This document shows, in pieces, positions 1-8,977 of a DNA stretch of 64,000 bases. Position 1 is the stretch's first letter, and every line of letters begins with the position of its first letter. The notes beneath the pieces were generated by a model. It ran no database searches. It worked only from the letters and a program-made list of their open reading frames with translations, and was not told the origin of the DNA. This DNA comes from Demequina gelatinilytica (GTDB lineage Bacteria > Actinomycetota > Actinomycetes > Actinomycetales > Demequinaceae). The stretch is taken from assembly GCF_000971115.1 (NCBI RefSeq), contig NZ_BBLV01000002.1, positions 124,001 to 188,000 on the forward strand, given 5' to 3'. The translations under genes were made by a program, and so were the position numbers.

Positions 1-435
1 GTCCATCGACGTGCCGGTGAAGGTCATCGCGGGGTGGATCGCGAGCGGCACGATCCCGGCGGCACCCGACTGCGCGAGCACGTCGATGCCGTGCCGGCCG
101 GACGTGTGCACCACCAGCTGGCCGGGGCGCCACGCCTCGACCTTCGCAAGGCCCGCGGCCACGGGCGCGATCGCATCGTCCGGGACGGTGAGGAGCACCA
201 GCTCGGCGGCGCGCACCACCTCGTCCGGGTCGGCCACCGGGACACCCGGCAGGAGCGCGTCGATGCGCGACAGCGTCGCATCCGAGACCCCGGATGCGGC
301 GACGATCTCATGGCCGGCCTCGCGCAGCGCGGCCGCGAGCACCGCTCCCACGCGGCCCGCCCCCACCACGCCGATGCGCAGGCGCCCGGGCCGTCGCGTG
401 TTGCCGTTGACCGCGTGTCCGCGGACGTCATCCAT
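1..435 (-). CDS. Rossmann-fold/DUF2520-type oxidoreductase-like protein, 5' part only
   Basis: The gene runs off the left edge of the window, so only the first 145 codons are present. The N-terminus carries a dinucleotide-binding loop (RIGVVGAGRVGAVLAAAL, about residues 20-37) and the alternating strand-helix pattern of a Rossmann fold. Next come VVLLTVPDDAI-like and HTSGRHGIDVL segments seen in ProC-like proteins with a DUF2520 C-terminus. In Micrococcales this family usually sits between PH-domain genes and panC; panC would lie outside the window. The ATG at 435-433 overlaps the stop of the upstream PH-domain gene by 8 bases, which suggests translational coupling. Substrate and reaction are unknown for the family; a role near pantothenate synthesis is inferred only from typical context. 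Confidence 0.8.
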   Translation of the reverse strand, partial: MDDVRGHAVNGNTRRPGRLRIGVVGAGRVGAVLAAALREAGHEIVAASGVSDATLSRIDALLPGVPVADPDEVVRAAELVLLTVPDDAIAPVAAGLAKVEAWRPGQLVVHTSGRHGIDVLAQSGAAGIVPLAIHPAMTFTGTSMD

Positions 436-2074
436 GCGGGTCTCCTTCGGGAGCGGAGGGAGCAGAGGAAGCTGAGGGGCCGGCGGGCGCCGCCGGCGCG
501 AGCCCGACCGCGGTCATCCACTGCTCGGGGGTCTGGCGCCTCCGGCCCTCGCCGGCCCTCGCCGCCTGCGCGTCGAGCAGCGCGATCGCGTCGTCGAGGT
601 CCAGGTGCGCCGCGACCGGCGTGACCGGCCCCGCGGTCGAGTGGACCTCGACGTTCGCGAGCCGCAGCGAGCGGCGCAGCGGGCCCTGGGTGAGCCCGAG
701 CGACTGGGTGCGCTCGTGGGGGACGATCATGAGCTCGCGCGACCACCGTCCGCGCCGGATCAGCAGCGCACGCTCGGTGGCGCGCACGCCGCGGAACCGC
801 CACTGGAAGGGGTCGAGGCGCCGCGCGCGCTCGGGGCTGGCGAGGAAGCCGCCCTCGGCCCCGGTGCCGTGGAGCGCGTAGCCCAAGGTGCCGTACGGGT
901 CGGGCTCGCCCAGGTCGGGAAGCACCAGCCACACGGCGGTGAGGGCCTCCTCGCGCGTCGCGACCGGGTGCAGCACCGAGACCGCCTCGTCCGTGGCGCC
1001 GTAGCCGGCGACGTTGAGCGTGATGCGCCACCAGTCCTGGCCGCGCCACAGCAGCGGCTGGTGCAGGCGGATGGCCTGCACGCGTCCCGGCGGCACGGTC
1101 TGGCGGCGCGTCTCCATGAGGCCGTGGCGCAGACGCAGCCCGTCCGCGGACAGCGCCGCGGTGAAGCCGAAGCCCCCGTTGATGCGCGTCCAGAAGAAGC
1201 CGAGCAGCGCGCCCAGCGCACCGATGATCGCGAACAGGCTGGTACCGATCGCGGCGAGGACCCCGCCGAGCACGTCGATCTTCAGGAACACGGTCGCAAG
1301 GATCCCCGTGAGCGGCGCGAGCACCACGAACACCGCCGGGCCCGAGAAGAGCGTCGAGAGCACGAGCCGCCCGAACGGCACGCGGTACACCTCGCGCTCC
1401 TCCGCCGCCGCGACGGCCGTCCGCACGCGCTCGCGTCCCGTCAGCACGTCCTCGGGGCGCTCGAACGCGCGTGCCCGGTCGGCCGCGAGATCGCGGAGGG
1501 ACGATGCCCCGGCACCACCCGCATCGTCCTCGCCCCCGGCGGGGGCGGGCGGCGCCTCGCCGGACCTGAGCCCGGCGGCGAGGTAGAGGATCTCGTTGCG
1601 CAGCGCCTCCGCGTCCCCGAGGCGCAGGAACTTGAGCTCGACGCTCGAGCCCTCGCCGCCCGCGACCTGGACCGAGAGCGCCGCGAAGCCGAACAGCCGC
1701 GCGAGCAGCGGCTGCACCACGTCGACGGCCTGGAGCCGGTCGAGCCGCGCCTGGCGCTGCTGCTGGGTGACGATGCCGTGGCGGAGGTAGACGGCATCGT
1801 CGCCGATGCGGAACTCGGTGCGCCGCCACTGCCACACCGAGATCGCGAGCGTCGCGGCGAAGCCGAGCGCGGCGGCGATGATGAGACCGAGCAGCGGGAA
1901 CTGGTCGAAGAAGTCCCAGCCACCCTCGTCGCCGGCCACCCAGTCGGGCAGGCGCTGATGGATGACGTAGGCGAGGACGATGCCGAGCACGGCCCATCCG
2001 CCCAGCAGCGGCGATACCGCGTGCAGGCGCGTCCACTCGCGAGGGGCCCGGTAGACCGGGCCGTCGCTGGTCAC
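428..2074 (-). CDS. Large membrane protein with repeated bacterial PH domains (YdbT-like)
   Basis: This 548-residue membrane protein resembles the YdbT family, which carries two or three bacterial PH domains (PF03703, formerly DUF304). Paired hydrophobic segments are visible near residues 23-40 and 48-70, and again around 230-300. Each pair is followed by a PH module with the family pattern (YLRHGIVTQQQRQARLDRLQAV, then LRLRHGLMETRRQTVPPGRVQAI, then ERALLIRRGRWSRELMIVPHERTQSL). The GTG start at 2074 overlaps the stop of the smaller PH gene as GTGA. The two PH proteins and the DUF2520 protein form one operon. Bacterial PH proteins of this type are thought to act at the membrane, but no reaction is established. 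The PH-pair reading is firm; function is open. Confidence 0.85.
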   Translation of the reverse strand: MTSDGPVYRAPREWTRLHAVSPLLGGWAVLGIVLAYVIHQRLPDWVAGDEGGWDFFDQFPLLGLIIAAALGFAATLAISVWQWRRTEFRIGDDAVYLRHGIVTQQQRQARLDRLQAVDVVQPLLARLFGFAALSVQVAGGEGSSVELKFLRLGDAEALRNEILYLAAGLRSGEAPPAPAGGEDDAGGAGASSLRDLAADRARAFERPEDVLTGRERVRTAVAAAEEREVYRVPFGRLVLSTLFSGPAVFVVLAPLTGILATVFLKIDVLGGVLAAIGTSLFAIIGALGALLGFFWTRINGGFGFTAALSADGLRLRHGLMETRRQTVPPGRVQAIRLHQPLLWRGQDWWRITLNVAGYGATDEAVSVLHPVATREEALTAVWLVLPDLGEPDPYGTLGYALHGTGAEGGFLASPERARRLDPFQWRFRGVRATERALLIRRGRWSRELMIVPHERTQSLGLTQGPLRRSLRLANVEVHSTAGPVTPVAAHLDLDDAIALLDAQAARAGEGRRRQTPEQWMTAVGLAPAAPAGPSASSAPSAPEGDPHG

Positions 2075-2553
2075 AGCCCCGCCAGCCGTGCCTCGCCGCG
2101 TGTGGTGAGGCGGTCACGGAGGCGCGCGGCCTCCTCCGCGGGCACGCCCGCGATCGAGGCGTCCGTGCCGGGCGAGGCGGTGTGCAGCTGCACCGTGGCG
2201 ATGCCGAGAGCCCGGTCCAGCGGGCCTGCCTTGACGTCGACGAACTGCATGCGGCCGTACGGCACCACGGTGACGGAGCGGAACATGCGTCCCTTGCGCA
2301 CCAGGAGGTCGTCCTCCCCTTCCGCCCATGCATGCGCGGTGACCTGACGGACGATCACCCAGGCGACCCACGCGCCGATCGCCAGGACCGCGACGGACAG
2401 GAGCAGCAGCCACGGCTCGCCGACCGCGAGCGCGACCACCAGGCTCGCGAGCACCAGCAGCCCGAAGACGATCCCCGCCGGCACCAGCCGAGCGGTGATG
2501 AGCCTGCGGGAGACCGGGACCCACGGAGCAGCGGCGTTCTCGTACCAGCTCAT
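2071..2553 (-). CDS. Small membrane protein with one bacterial PH domain (YdbS-like)
   Basis: The 160-residue protein has two adjacent membrane segments (about residues 22-40 and 44-63) followed by one PF03703-type PH domain (LLVRKGRMFRSVTVVPYGRMQFV, about 83-105). This is the YdbS layout, and YdbS typically pairs with a YdbT-like protein, as here. The ATG at 2553 overlaps the stop of the upstream glycosyltransferase by four bases (ATGA). Its own stop overlaps the GTG of the next gene. This chain of overlaps argues for one co-translated transcript of four genes. The biochemical role is unknown. Confidence 0.82.
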   Translation of the reverse strand: MSWYENAAAPWVPVSRRLITARLVPAGIVFGLLVLASLVVALAVGEPWLLLLSVAVLAIGAWVAWVIVRQVTAHAWAEGEDDLLVRKGRMFRSVTVVPYGRMQFVDVKAGPLDRALGIATVQLHTASPGTDASIAGVPAEEAARLRDRLTTRGEARLAGL

Positions 2554-3686
2554 GTCCTCAGTGTGCCAGGGGTGGCGGGCGCCCCGGCACCCGCGACGGC
2601 GGTCGCGTGGCGCACCAGCGCGTCCGCGAAGCCTTCGTAGTCGAAGCGCGCCGCGTTGCCCCGGGCACGCGCGCGTGCGGCGTCCCCCGTCAGGTGCGCC
2701 GCGACGGCGGGCCAGTCGACCGCATCGAGGTCGTCTCCGACGAACGTGCCCGCCGTCCCCGCGACCTCGCGGAAGACCGGCAGGTCCGCGCACAGCGCCG
2801 GCGTGCCATGCGCGTTCGCCTCGAGGATGGGCCACCCGAAGCCCTCGTGCCGCGAGGCCTGGATGAGGACGCTCGCGCCCGCGTACTCGTGCGACAGCGC
2901 GGCGTCCGAGACGTCGGTGACCGCGACCACCGCCGCCCGCTCCTCATCGTCCAGCAGGGCGCGCTCCTCCGGCGTGAGCGCCGGGCCCACCAAGCGCAGC
3001 CCCAGGCCCGCGAGGACGCCGTCGGCGCGCAGCCGCTGCCACACGCGGATCGCGTGGTCGCGGCGCTTGCGCCAGCCGACGGTGCTGACGATGAGCGCGT
3101 AGCCGGGGCCCGGCGCGGGCTCGTGGCTGGCGGTGCTCGCGGTGCTGGCGGCGCTCGCAAGCCGTCCGAGCTCCGGGGAGACGGGGTTGTGGAGCACCTG
3201 GGTCGCACGCGGCCGGACCAGCCGCCTGACGTCCCCCTCGGTCGCGGCGGACACGCATTCCACCAGATCCGCGCGCGCCAGACCGCGTCGCACCGCGCCT
3301 TGGTAGAGGCGCCCGCTCGCACGCGCCCGGTGCTCCTCGAGCTCGCCGAGCGCGGCGCGTACCGCCACGAGGTCGTGGCACGTCACCACCGTGCGCCGTC
3401 GCGCCAGGGGGCCCAGCAGCCACAGCGCGTTCGAGTGGTCGGCGAGATGCACCACATCGGTGTCGCCGGTGCATCCGAAGGCGATCGGCGGGAAGGCGAC
3501 CAGGCACTCGACGTACACCGCGAGCTTGCGCAAGGGCCCTCGGCGGAGGCGATGGCTCACCAGCCGCGCGGGCTCGACGAGCCGGACGTCGGCACCCGCA
3601 TGGCGGTACGCCGCCGCGAGCAGCGGACCGTAGCGGCGCATGCTCCAGCCGTCGTCCGGATGGTTCCCCAGCACCAGCACCCGCAT
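2550..3686 (-). CDS. Glycosyltransferase, GT4/GT-B family
   Basis: The 378-residue protein has the GT-B two-domain layout: an N-terminal acceptor half (starts MRVLVLGNHPDDGWSMRRYG) and a C-terminal nucleotide-sugar half. The diagnostic patch is HEGFGWPILEANAHGTPALC, with the E-x7-E signature of retaining GT4 enzymes. A short Ala/Ser/Thr triplet-type repeat lies in the middle. It is the first gene of the overlapping run with the two PH genes and the DUF2520 gene. A glycosyltransferase is not a standard member of that operon, so it may be a lineage-specific insertion. Donor and acceptor cannot be read from the sequence. A GTG nine bases upstream (3695) is an alternative start. Confidence 0.85.
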   Translation of the reverse strand: MRVLVLGNHPDDGWSMRRYGPLLAAAYRHAGADVRLVEPARLVSHRLRRGPLRKLAVYVECLVAFPPIAFGCTGDTDVVHLADHSNALWLLGPLARRRTVVTCHDLVAVRAALGELEEHRARASGRLYQGAVRRGLARADLVECVSAATEGDVRRLVRPRATQVLHNPVSPELGRLASAASTASTASHEPAPGPGYALIVSTVGWRKRRDHAIRVWQRLRADGVLAGLGLRLVGPALTPEERALLDDEERAAVVAVTDVSDAALSHEYAGASVLIQASRHEGFGWPILEANAHGTPALCADLPVFREVAGTAGTFVGDDLDAVDWPAVAAHLTGDAARARARGNAARFDYEGFADALVRHATAVAGAGAPATPGTLRT

Positions 3687-3808
3687 GTCGCTCACGCCCC
3701 CAGCACAGGCGCGGCAGGGCCGCGCGCGAAGCGGGGACTGTTCCGATGATGCCCCAGCCAGGCACGATGCGCCTAGGCGAAGCCGCGGTTCGCGGCCGAA
3801 CGCGGGTG

Positions 3809-4276
3809 TCAGGCCGGCGCCGAGCCGCCCTCGTTGTCGTCGTCGCGACCGTCCTTGCACCAGTGCTCCGCGATCAGCGCCGCGACGACGAGCACGAGCC
3901 CGCCGAGCACCGCCACGAAGGCGGAGATCGCGACCTCGCGCCGCGGCGCATGCGACCACTCGAGCGCGATCGCGAGGCCGTAGCCCGCGAAGGTGCCCGC
4001 GATGATGGATCCCGTGTACGCGCACGCCTGCGCGAGCACCGCGGTCCGCGCCGCGCGCAGCCCGCTGAGCCCCGGGTTCTTGCCGCGCCGGTACTGGCGC
4101 ACCGCCCAGCCGAGCCACAGGACCAGCACCCCCACCAGACCCGCGACCACCAGCACCGTCCAGGGCACCGCGAGGGGCGTCGAGCCGGAGGCGACCGCCA
4201 TGCGGGCGATCGCCCACGCCACCAGGCCCATGACGGCGGCGAGCACCACAAGGCGCGTGCGGCTCAGCGGGGTCAT
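3809..4276 (-). CDS. DUF3180 family membrane protein
   Basis: The 155-residue protein has four hydrophobic segments (about residues 9-28, 38-56, 82-105 and 115-135) and a charged C-terminal tail (CKDGRDDDNEGG). This matches the actinobacterial DUF3180 family, which is regularly found just downstream of the folate genes. Here it starts 34 bases beyond the folBK stop. No function is established for the family. The ATG at 4276 was chosen because the first membrane segment begins nine residues later. Confidence 0.8.
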   Translation of the reverse strand: MTPLSRTRLVVLAAVMGLVAWAIARMAVASGSTPLAVPWTVLVVAGLVGVLVLWLGWAVRQYRRGKNPGLSGLRAARTAVLAQACAYTGSIIAGTFAGYGLAIALEWSHAPRREVAISAFVAVLGGLVLVVAALIAEHWCKDGRDDDNEGGSAPA

Positions 4277-4310
4277 CGCGACCTCGCTGCGGCCCTGGCG
4301 CCCATGCCGC

Positions 4311-5345
4311 TCACGCCTGCGGGTTCGCGCTCTCCTGGGCCGCGGGCCAGCGCTCCGCCACCAGCTCGACGCCGTCGGTGCCGATCGCCGCGGCGAGGTC
4401 GCCGATGCGGCCCGCACCCGGGAGGTCGAAGTCGGGGGCGAGCGTCGCCCACGGCTGGAGCACGAAGGCCCGCTCGGAGGCGCGCGGATGCGGGACCACC
4501 AGGTCCTCGGTGTCGAGCGTCATCGCGTCGTACGCGAGCACGTCGATGTCGAGCGTGCGGGGGCCGTTCGCCTCGAGCCGCTCACGGCCGTGCAGGACCT
4601 CGACGCCCTGGCACGCGGCGAGCAGCGCGCGCGGAGCGAGCGAGGTCTCGACCGCGACCACGACGTTGAGGAAGTCGGCCTGCTCGGGCCCGCCCACCGG
4701 GCGGGTCCGGAAAAGCGAGGAGGCGCGCAGCACCTCGATGCCCGGGATGCGGTGCAGCTCCCACAGCGCCTCGCGGAACGAGGCGTCGACGTCGCCGATG
4801 TTGCCGCCCAGGCCCAGGAACGCGGTCACCGGCTGGAGGGGCTGAAGGTCCGCGGGGTCCCCGGTGCGCGGCCCGGGGGCGAACGGGTCGCCCGAGCCGC
4901 CCGCGGAGGAGCCGATGCGCTTGTCGGCCCACAGCGTGCCCGAGCGCAGATCGCGGCGGATCTTCACCATGACGTCGCGGAACTCGACATGCAGCGGGGC
5001 CTGCGGCTTGTGGACCGTGACGTCGACGGCCTGCACGCCGGGCATCTCGAGGATCGCGCGAGCGATGTGCTCGGCGACCGTCTCGAGCAGATCGGAGGGG
5101 TCGCCACCCAGCACCTCGGCGGTGCGGTCGGCGATCTCGGAGTAGTTGACGGTGCGGAGGAGGTCGTCCTTGTCGGCGGCGATGCGCGTGGACACGTGGG
5201 CCACCACATCGGCGAGGAACAGCTGCCCGGACTCCTTCTCCGGGGCGTACACCCCGTGGAAGCCCGTGACACGAATGCCCTGGACGATGATCTGGTCGAG
5301 CTCGATCCCGTCCTTGAGGTACGGGGTGATGGTCGGCGTCGTCAT
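4311..5345 (-). CDS. folK: Bifunctional dihydroneopterin aldolase / HPPK (FolB-FolK fusion)
   Basis: The 344-residue fusion catalyses two consecutive steps of tetrahydrofolate synthesis in the cytosol. FolB occupies about residues 1-120 (GFHGVYAPEKESGQLFLADV) and cleaves dihydroneopterin. FolK occupies about 170-335 and transfers pyrophosphate from ATP to 6-hydroxymethyl-dihydropterin. FolK hallmarks are AFLGLGGNIGDVDASFREAL, RTLDIDVLAYD and VPHPRASERAFVLQPWATLAP. A Gly/Pro/Ser-rich linker (about 140-165) joins them. The start at 5345 overlaps the folP stop as ATGA; an in-frame ATG at 5354 would add three residues. FolB-FolK fusions are common in Actinobacteria. Confidence 0.95.
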   Translation of the reverse strand: MTTPTITPYLKDGIELDQIIVQGIRVTGFHGVYAPEKESGQLFLADVVAHVSTRIAADKDDLLRTVNYSEIADRTAEVLGGDPSDLLETVAEHIARAILEMPGVQAVDVTVHKPQAPLHVEFRDVMVKIRRDLRSGTLWADKRIGSSAGGSGDPFAPGPRTGDPADLQPLQPVTAFLGLGGNIGDVDASFREALWELHRIPGIEVLRASSLFRTRPVGGPEQADFLNVVVAVETSLAPRALLAACQGVEVLHGRERLEANGPRTLDIDVLAYDAMTLDTEDLVVPHPRASERAFVLQPWATLAPDFDLPGAGRIGDLAAAIGTDGVELVAERWPAAQESANPQA

Positions 5346-6169
5346 GGGGCCCATCCTTCCGGTCGACGCGCGTTCTCCCAAGCCGACACGACGCGCGTCG
5401 CGTCGACGGCCGCCGCAGCATCGTGCACGCGCACCGCCCATACGCCGTGCGCGGCCGCCAGGGCCGTCACCGCGGTGGTGGCGTGCTCGCGCGCCGTCGG
5501 ATCGGCGGCGTCCACACCTGGCCGCGCGATCGCGGCACCGAGGAACCGCTTGCGGCTCGCGCCGACCAGCACACGGCGTCCGCGCGACCACGCCTCGAGG
5601 TTCGCCAGCAGCGGCCAGTTGGAGGCCGTCACCTTGGAGAAGCCCAGGCCGGGATCGAGCACGATGCGCTCCTCGCGGACGCCGGCCGCGACCAGGGCGT
5701 CGACGCGCGCGTCGAGCTCCCCCGCGACCTCGGCGACCACGTCCGCGTACGCGTCGAGGCTGTCCATCCGCGTCGAGTGGGCCCGCCAGTGCATCGCGAC
5801 GTAGTCGACGTCGAGATCCGCGACCGTGGCGGCCATCGCCGGGTCCGCGAGCCCGCCGGAGACGTCGTTGACGATGCTCGCGCCGGCCTCGACGGCGGCG
5901 CGCGCCGTCGCGGCATGCATCGTGTCGATGCTGGTCGCGATCCCCGCCTGCGCGAGGGCACGGATCACCGGCACCACGCGGCGGCGCTCCTCCTCGGGAG
6001 GCACGGGATCCGCGCCCGGACGCGTCGACTCGCCGCCCACGTCGACCAGGTGCGCGCCGTCGTGCGCGAGCTGGACACCGCGTGCGATCGCCGCGTCGAC
6101 CTCGGCGTACATCCCGCCGTCGCTGAAGCTGTCCGGCGTGACGTTGAGGATCCCCATGACGAGCGTCAT
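5342..6169 (-). CDS. folP: Dihydropteroate synthase
   Basis: The 275-residue TIM-barrel enzyme condenses 6-hydroxymethyl-dihydropterin pyrophosphate with p-aminobenzoate. Family hallmarks are present in order: MGILNVTPDSFSDGG near the start, VDVGGESTRPGA with the pterin-loop Arg, SIVNDVSGG, and LDPGLGFSK. Its length is normal for the family. It lies 13 bases after folE and overlaps folBK by four bases, so the three folate genes are read together downstream of ftsH. The target of sulfonamides is this enzyme; nothing unusual is visible in the two conserved loops. Confidence 0.96.
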   Translation of the reverse strand: MTLVMGILNVTPDSFSDGGMYAEVDAAIARGVQLAHDGAHLVDVGGESTRPGADPVPPEEERRRVVPVIRALAQAGIATSIDTMHAATARAAVEAGASIVNDVSGGLADPAMAATVADLDVDYVAMHWRAHSTRMDSLDAYADVVAEVAGELDARVDALVAAGVREERIVLDPGLGFSKVTASNWPLLANLEAWSRGRRVLVGASRKRFLGAAIARPGVDAADPTAREHATTAVTALAAAHGVWAVRVHDAAAAVDATRVVSAWENARRPEGWAP

Positions 6170-6182
6170 GCGCGCCGACCCC

Positions 6183-6755
6183 CTACTTGCCGACGATGAG
6201 GCTCATCGCCTCGGCACGCGTCGCGGCGTCCCTCATGATGCCGCGCACCGCGCTCGTGACCGTGCGGGAGCCGGGCTTGCGGACGCCGCGCATCGACATG
6301 CACAGGTGCTCGGCCTCGACCACGACGATCACGCCGCGCGCGCCGAGCTCGTCCACCAGCGCATCGGCCACCTGCGTGGTGAGCCGCTCCTGCACCTGGG
6401 GTCGCTTGGCGTAGACGTCGACCAGGCGCGCGAGCTTGGAGAGCCCCGTGATCCGGCCGTCGGTGCCGGGGATGTAGGCGACATGCGCCACACCGTGGAA
6501 CGGCACCAGATGGTGCTCGCACATCGAGTAGAGCTCGATGTCCTTGACCAGGATCATCTCCTCGTGGCCCAGCTCGAACACCGCGCTGAGCACGTCGGCG
6601 GGGTCCTCGTGGAGGCCCTTGAAGAACTCCTCGTACGCACGCGCCACCCGGCTGGGGGTGTCCTTGAGCCCGTCGCGGTCCGGGTCCTCACCGACGGCGG
6701 CCAGGATCTCCCTGACCGCGCTCTCGATCCGTGGCTTGTCGACCGGCACCGTCAC
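6183..6755 (-). CDS. folE: GTP cyclohydrolase I (FolE)
   Basis: The 190-residue enzyme opens the GTP ring to give 7,8-dihydroneopterin triphosphate, the first step of folate synthesis. Zinc ligands are visible in [12 protein letters not shown] and [14 protein letters not shown], and the conserved [20 protein letters not shown] helix is intact. The GTG at 6755 overlaps the ftsH stop as GTGA, which fixes the start without further N-terminal sequence. The ftsH-folE coupling is the normal arrangement in this group. Confidence 0.96.
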   Translation of the reverse strand: MTVPVDKPRIESAVREILAAVGEDPDRDGLKDTPSRVARAYEEFFKGLHEDPADVLSAVFELGHEEMILVKDIELYSMCEHHLVPFHGVAHVAYIPGTDGRITGLSKLARLVDVYAKRPQVQERLTTQVADALVDELGARGVIVVVEAEHLCMSMRGVRKPGSRTVTSAVRGIMRDAATRAEAMSLIVGK

Positions 6756-8803
6756 TCGTCCTTCGGCTCGACCAGGTCGGGCGCGGGAACGGCGTCCTCG
6801 TCGATCTCGGGGTCGCGCGCGGGGTCCTCGCCCTGCGCCGCATCGTCCGCGGCGGCCTCCTTGGCGGGGACCTCGATCGCGCTGCCCTTGGCGATCGCGG
6901 GCGCGGCCTCGATCCAGTGCCCGGAGATCCACTCGTCGCGCGCCGCGATGCGGTGCACGTCGGCGAAGATCTCCGCGAGCTCGGTCTCGCCCAGCGTCTC
7001 CTTCTCCAGGAGCGCCTCGGCGAGCGCGTCCAGGATCGCACGGTTCTGGGTGAGCGCGAGCGTGGCCTCGGCCATGGCGTTGTCCATGAGCTCGCGGACC
7101 TCCTGGTCCACGGTGGACGCCACGGACTCGGAGAACTCGCGTCCGTGCCCCATGTCGCGGCCCAGGAAGACCTCGCCGGAGCTGCCCGTGAGACGCACCG
7201 AGCCGATGCGGGTCGACATGCCGTACTCGGTCACCATCTGCTTGGCGATCTCGGTGGCCTGCGAGATGTCGTTCGACGCACCCGTCGACGGGTCGCCGAA
7301 CACGAGCTCCTCCGCGATCCGGCCGCCCATCGCGTACGCGAGGTTGTCGAGCAGCTGGTTGCGGGTCTTGGAGTACCGGTCCTCCTGCGGCATCACCATC
7401 GTGTAGCCGAGCGCACGACCGCGCGGAAGGATCGTCACCTTGGTGACGGGGTCGGTGTGGCGCATCGCGGCCGCCACGAGCGCGTGGCCGCCCTCGTGGT
7501 ACGCGGTCACCCGCTTGTCGTGGTCGTTCATCACGCGCGTGCGCTTCTGCGGGCCCGCGATGACGCGGTCGATCGCCTCGTCCATCTCGGACGGGCCGAT
7601 GAGCTGCTTCTCGCGGCGGGCCGTGAGCAGCGCGGCCTCGTTGAGCACGTTCGCGAGGTCCGCACCCGTGAAGCCGGGCGTGCGGCGCGCGAGCGCGTCC
7701 AGGTCGACCTCGGGCGAGATGGGCTTGCCCTTCGCGTGGACCTCGAGCACCTTGACGCGGCCCTTGAGGTCGGGCGCGTCGACGCCCACCTGACGGTCGA
7801 AGCGCCCGGGGCGCAGCAGCGCGGGGTCGAGGATGTCGGGGCGGTTGGTCGCCGCGATCATGATGATGTTGGTGTGGATGTCGAAGCCGTCCATCTCGAC
7901 CAGCATCTGGTTGAGCGTCTGCTCGCGCTCGTCGTGGCCGCCGCCCAGGCCGGCGCCGCGGTGGCGGCCGACCGCGTCGATCTCGTCGACGAAGATGATC
8001 GCGGGGCTGTTCTTCTTGGCCTGCTCGAAGAGGTCGCGGACACGGCTCGCTCCGACGCCGACGAACATCTCGACGAAGTCGGATCCGGAGATCGAGAAGA
8101 ACGGCACGCCCGCCTCACCCGCGACGGCGCGCGCGAGGAGGGTCTTGCCGGTGCCGGGAGGGCCGTACAGCAGGACGCCCTTGGGGATCTTGGCGCCCAC
8201 GGCCTGGAACTTGGCGGGGTTCTCGAGGAACTCCTCGATCTCCTTGAGCTCCTCGACGGCCTCGTCCACGCCCGCGACGTCCTCGAACTTCACGGTCGGG
8301 GTGTCGGGCGTCACCATCGACGCCTTCGACTTGCCGAAGCTCATGAGGCGGCCGCCCCCGCCGCCCTGCATGTTCGACATGAGGAACCAGAACAGGCCGA
8401 CGAGCAGCAGGATCGGGAGGAACGTGAACGCGATCGACGCCCAGATCGAGCTCTGCGGCACCTCGGAGTTGTAGCCCTGGGCGGGATCGGCGGCCTTGAC
8501 GGCGGCGACGATCTCCTCGCCCTGCGGCGCGACGTAGAAGAACTCCACCTTGCCGCGGTAGTCCGCCCACTCCTCGGGCGTGCCCTCCGGGAAGTCCTCG
8601 GAGTCGATCAGGGTGATCTCGACGCGCTGGTCGCCGTCGACGATCTTGACCTGGTCCGCGACCTGCTGCTCGAGCATGTCGAGGCCGACCGAGGTGTCGA
8701 CCTGCTGCGTGCGCGGCGACAGCAGCCCTGACACGACCCAGGCGACAAGCAGCGCCGCGGCGACATAGAAGATGATCAGGCGGATGTTGAGGACGTTCTT
8801 CAT
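6752..8803 (-). CDS. ftsH: ATP-dependent zinc metalloprotease FtsH
   Basis: The 683-residue membrane AAA+ protease degrades misassembled membrane proteins and some soluble regulators. It has an N-terminal membrane helix (about 9-28), an external domain and a second helix (about 122-145). Walker A is GPPGTGKT (214-221), Walker B is IIFVDEID (269-276), and the zinc site HEGGH is at 436-440. The last 50 residues are an acidic tail ([20 protein letters not shown]). The ATG at 8803 is preceded by a G-rich Shine-Dalgarno-like stretch (TCGGGGGCACG). Upstream lies a palindromic repeat and then a DUF559 gene, whereas related genomes usually have hpt directly upstream. Confidence 0.97.
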   Translation of the reverse strand: MKNVLNIRLIIFYVAAALLVAWVVSGLLSPRTQQVDTSVGLDMLEQQVADQVKIVDGDQRVEITLIDSEDFPEGTPEEWADYRGKVEFFYVAPQGEEIVAAVKAADPAQGYNSEVPQSSIWASIAFTFLPILLLVGLFWFLMSNMQGGGGGRLMSFGKSKASMVTPDTPTVKFEDVAGVDEAVEELKEIEEFLENPAKFQAVGAKIPKGVLLYGPPGTGKTLLARAVAGEAGVPFFSISGSDFVEMFVGVGASRVRDLFEQAKKNSPAIIFVDEIDAVGRHRGAGLGGGHDEREQTLNQMLVEMDGFDIHTNIIMIAATNRPDILDPALLRPGRFDRQVGVDAPDLKGRVKVLEVHAKGKPISPEVDLDALARRTPGFTGADLANVLNEAALLTARREKQLIGPSEMDEAIDRVIAGPQKRTRVMNDHDKRVTAYHEGGHALVAAAMRHTDPVTKVTILPRGRALGYTMVMPQEDRYSKTRNQLLDNLAYAMGGRIAEELVFGDPSTGASNDISQATEIAKQMVTEYGMSTRIGSVRLTGSSGEVFLGRDMGHGREFSESVASTVDQEVRELMDNAMAEATLALTQNRAILDALAEALLEKETLGETELAEIFADVHRIAARDEWISGHWIEAAPAIAKGSAIEVPAKEAAADDAAQGEDPARDPEIDEDAVPAPDLVEPKDE

Positions 8804-8870
8804 CGTGCCCCCGACTCTACGCGTTGGTTCAGACGGAACGTAAAGGTTTCGCTCACGGCTTGCCGTTCTC

Positions 8871-8967
8871 TGACAGCGGCAACGGAGTTGAGAACGACAC
8901 ACCGGAGTTCTGGGCCCATACCGGGCACAACGTCGGCGTGTCGAACCGAGTTCCGTTGCGGGTGTCA
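8871..8967. repeat. Palindromic intergenic repeat, family 1, copy A
   Basis: This imperfect palindrome of about 97 bases has outer arms TGACAGCGGCAACGGA and TTCCGTTGCGGGTGTCA. Inner arms are AACGACACACCGG and CGTCGGCGTGTCGAA. It ends 10 bases before the stop of the DUF559 gene (8978-8980) and lies between that gene and ftsH. Copy B is on the other side of the same DUF559 gene and copy C lies at 13.7 kb. It could fold as a long hairpin in RNA or single-stranded DNA. Confidence 0.75.
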
Positions 8968-8977
8968 CGGTGCCGGG

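Noticed and set aside
24-2333. A 769-codon open frame on the minus strand and many similar long frames throughout
   Set aside because: They run antisense or out of frame to genes with clear family motifs, have Arg/Ala/Pro-rich translations, and exist only because GC-rich DNA has few stop codons.
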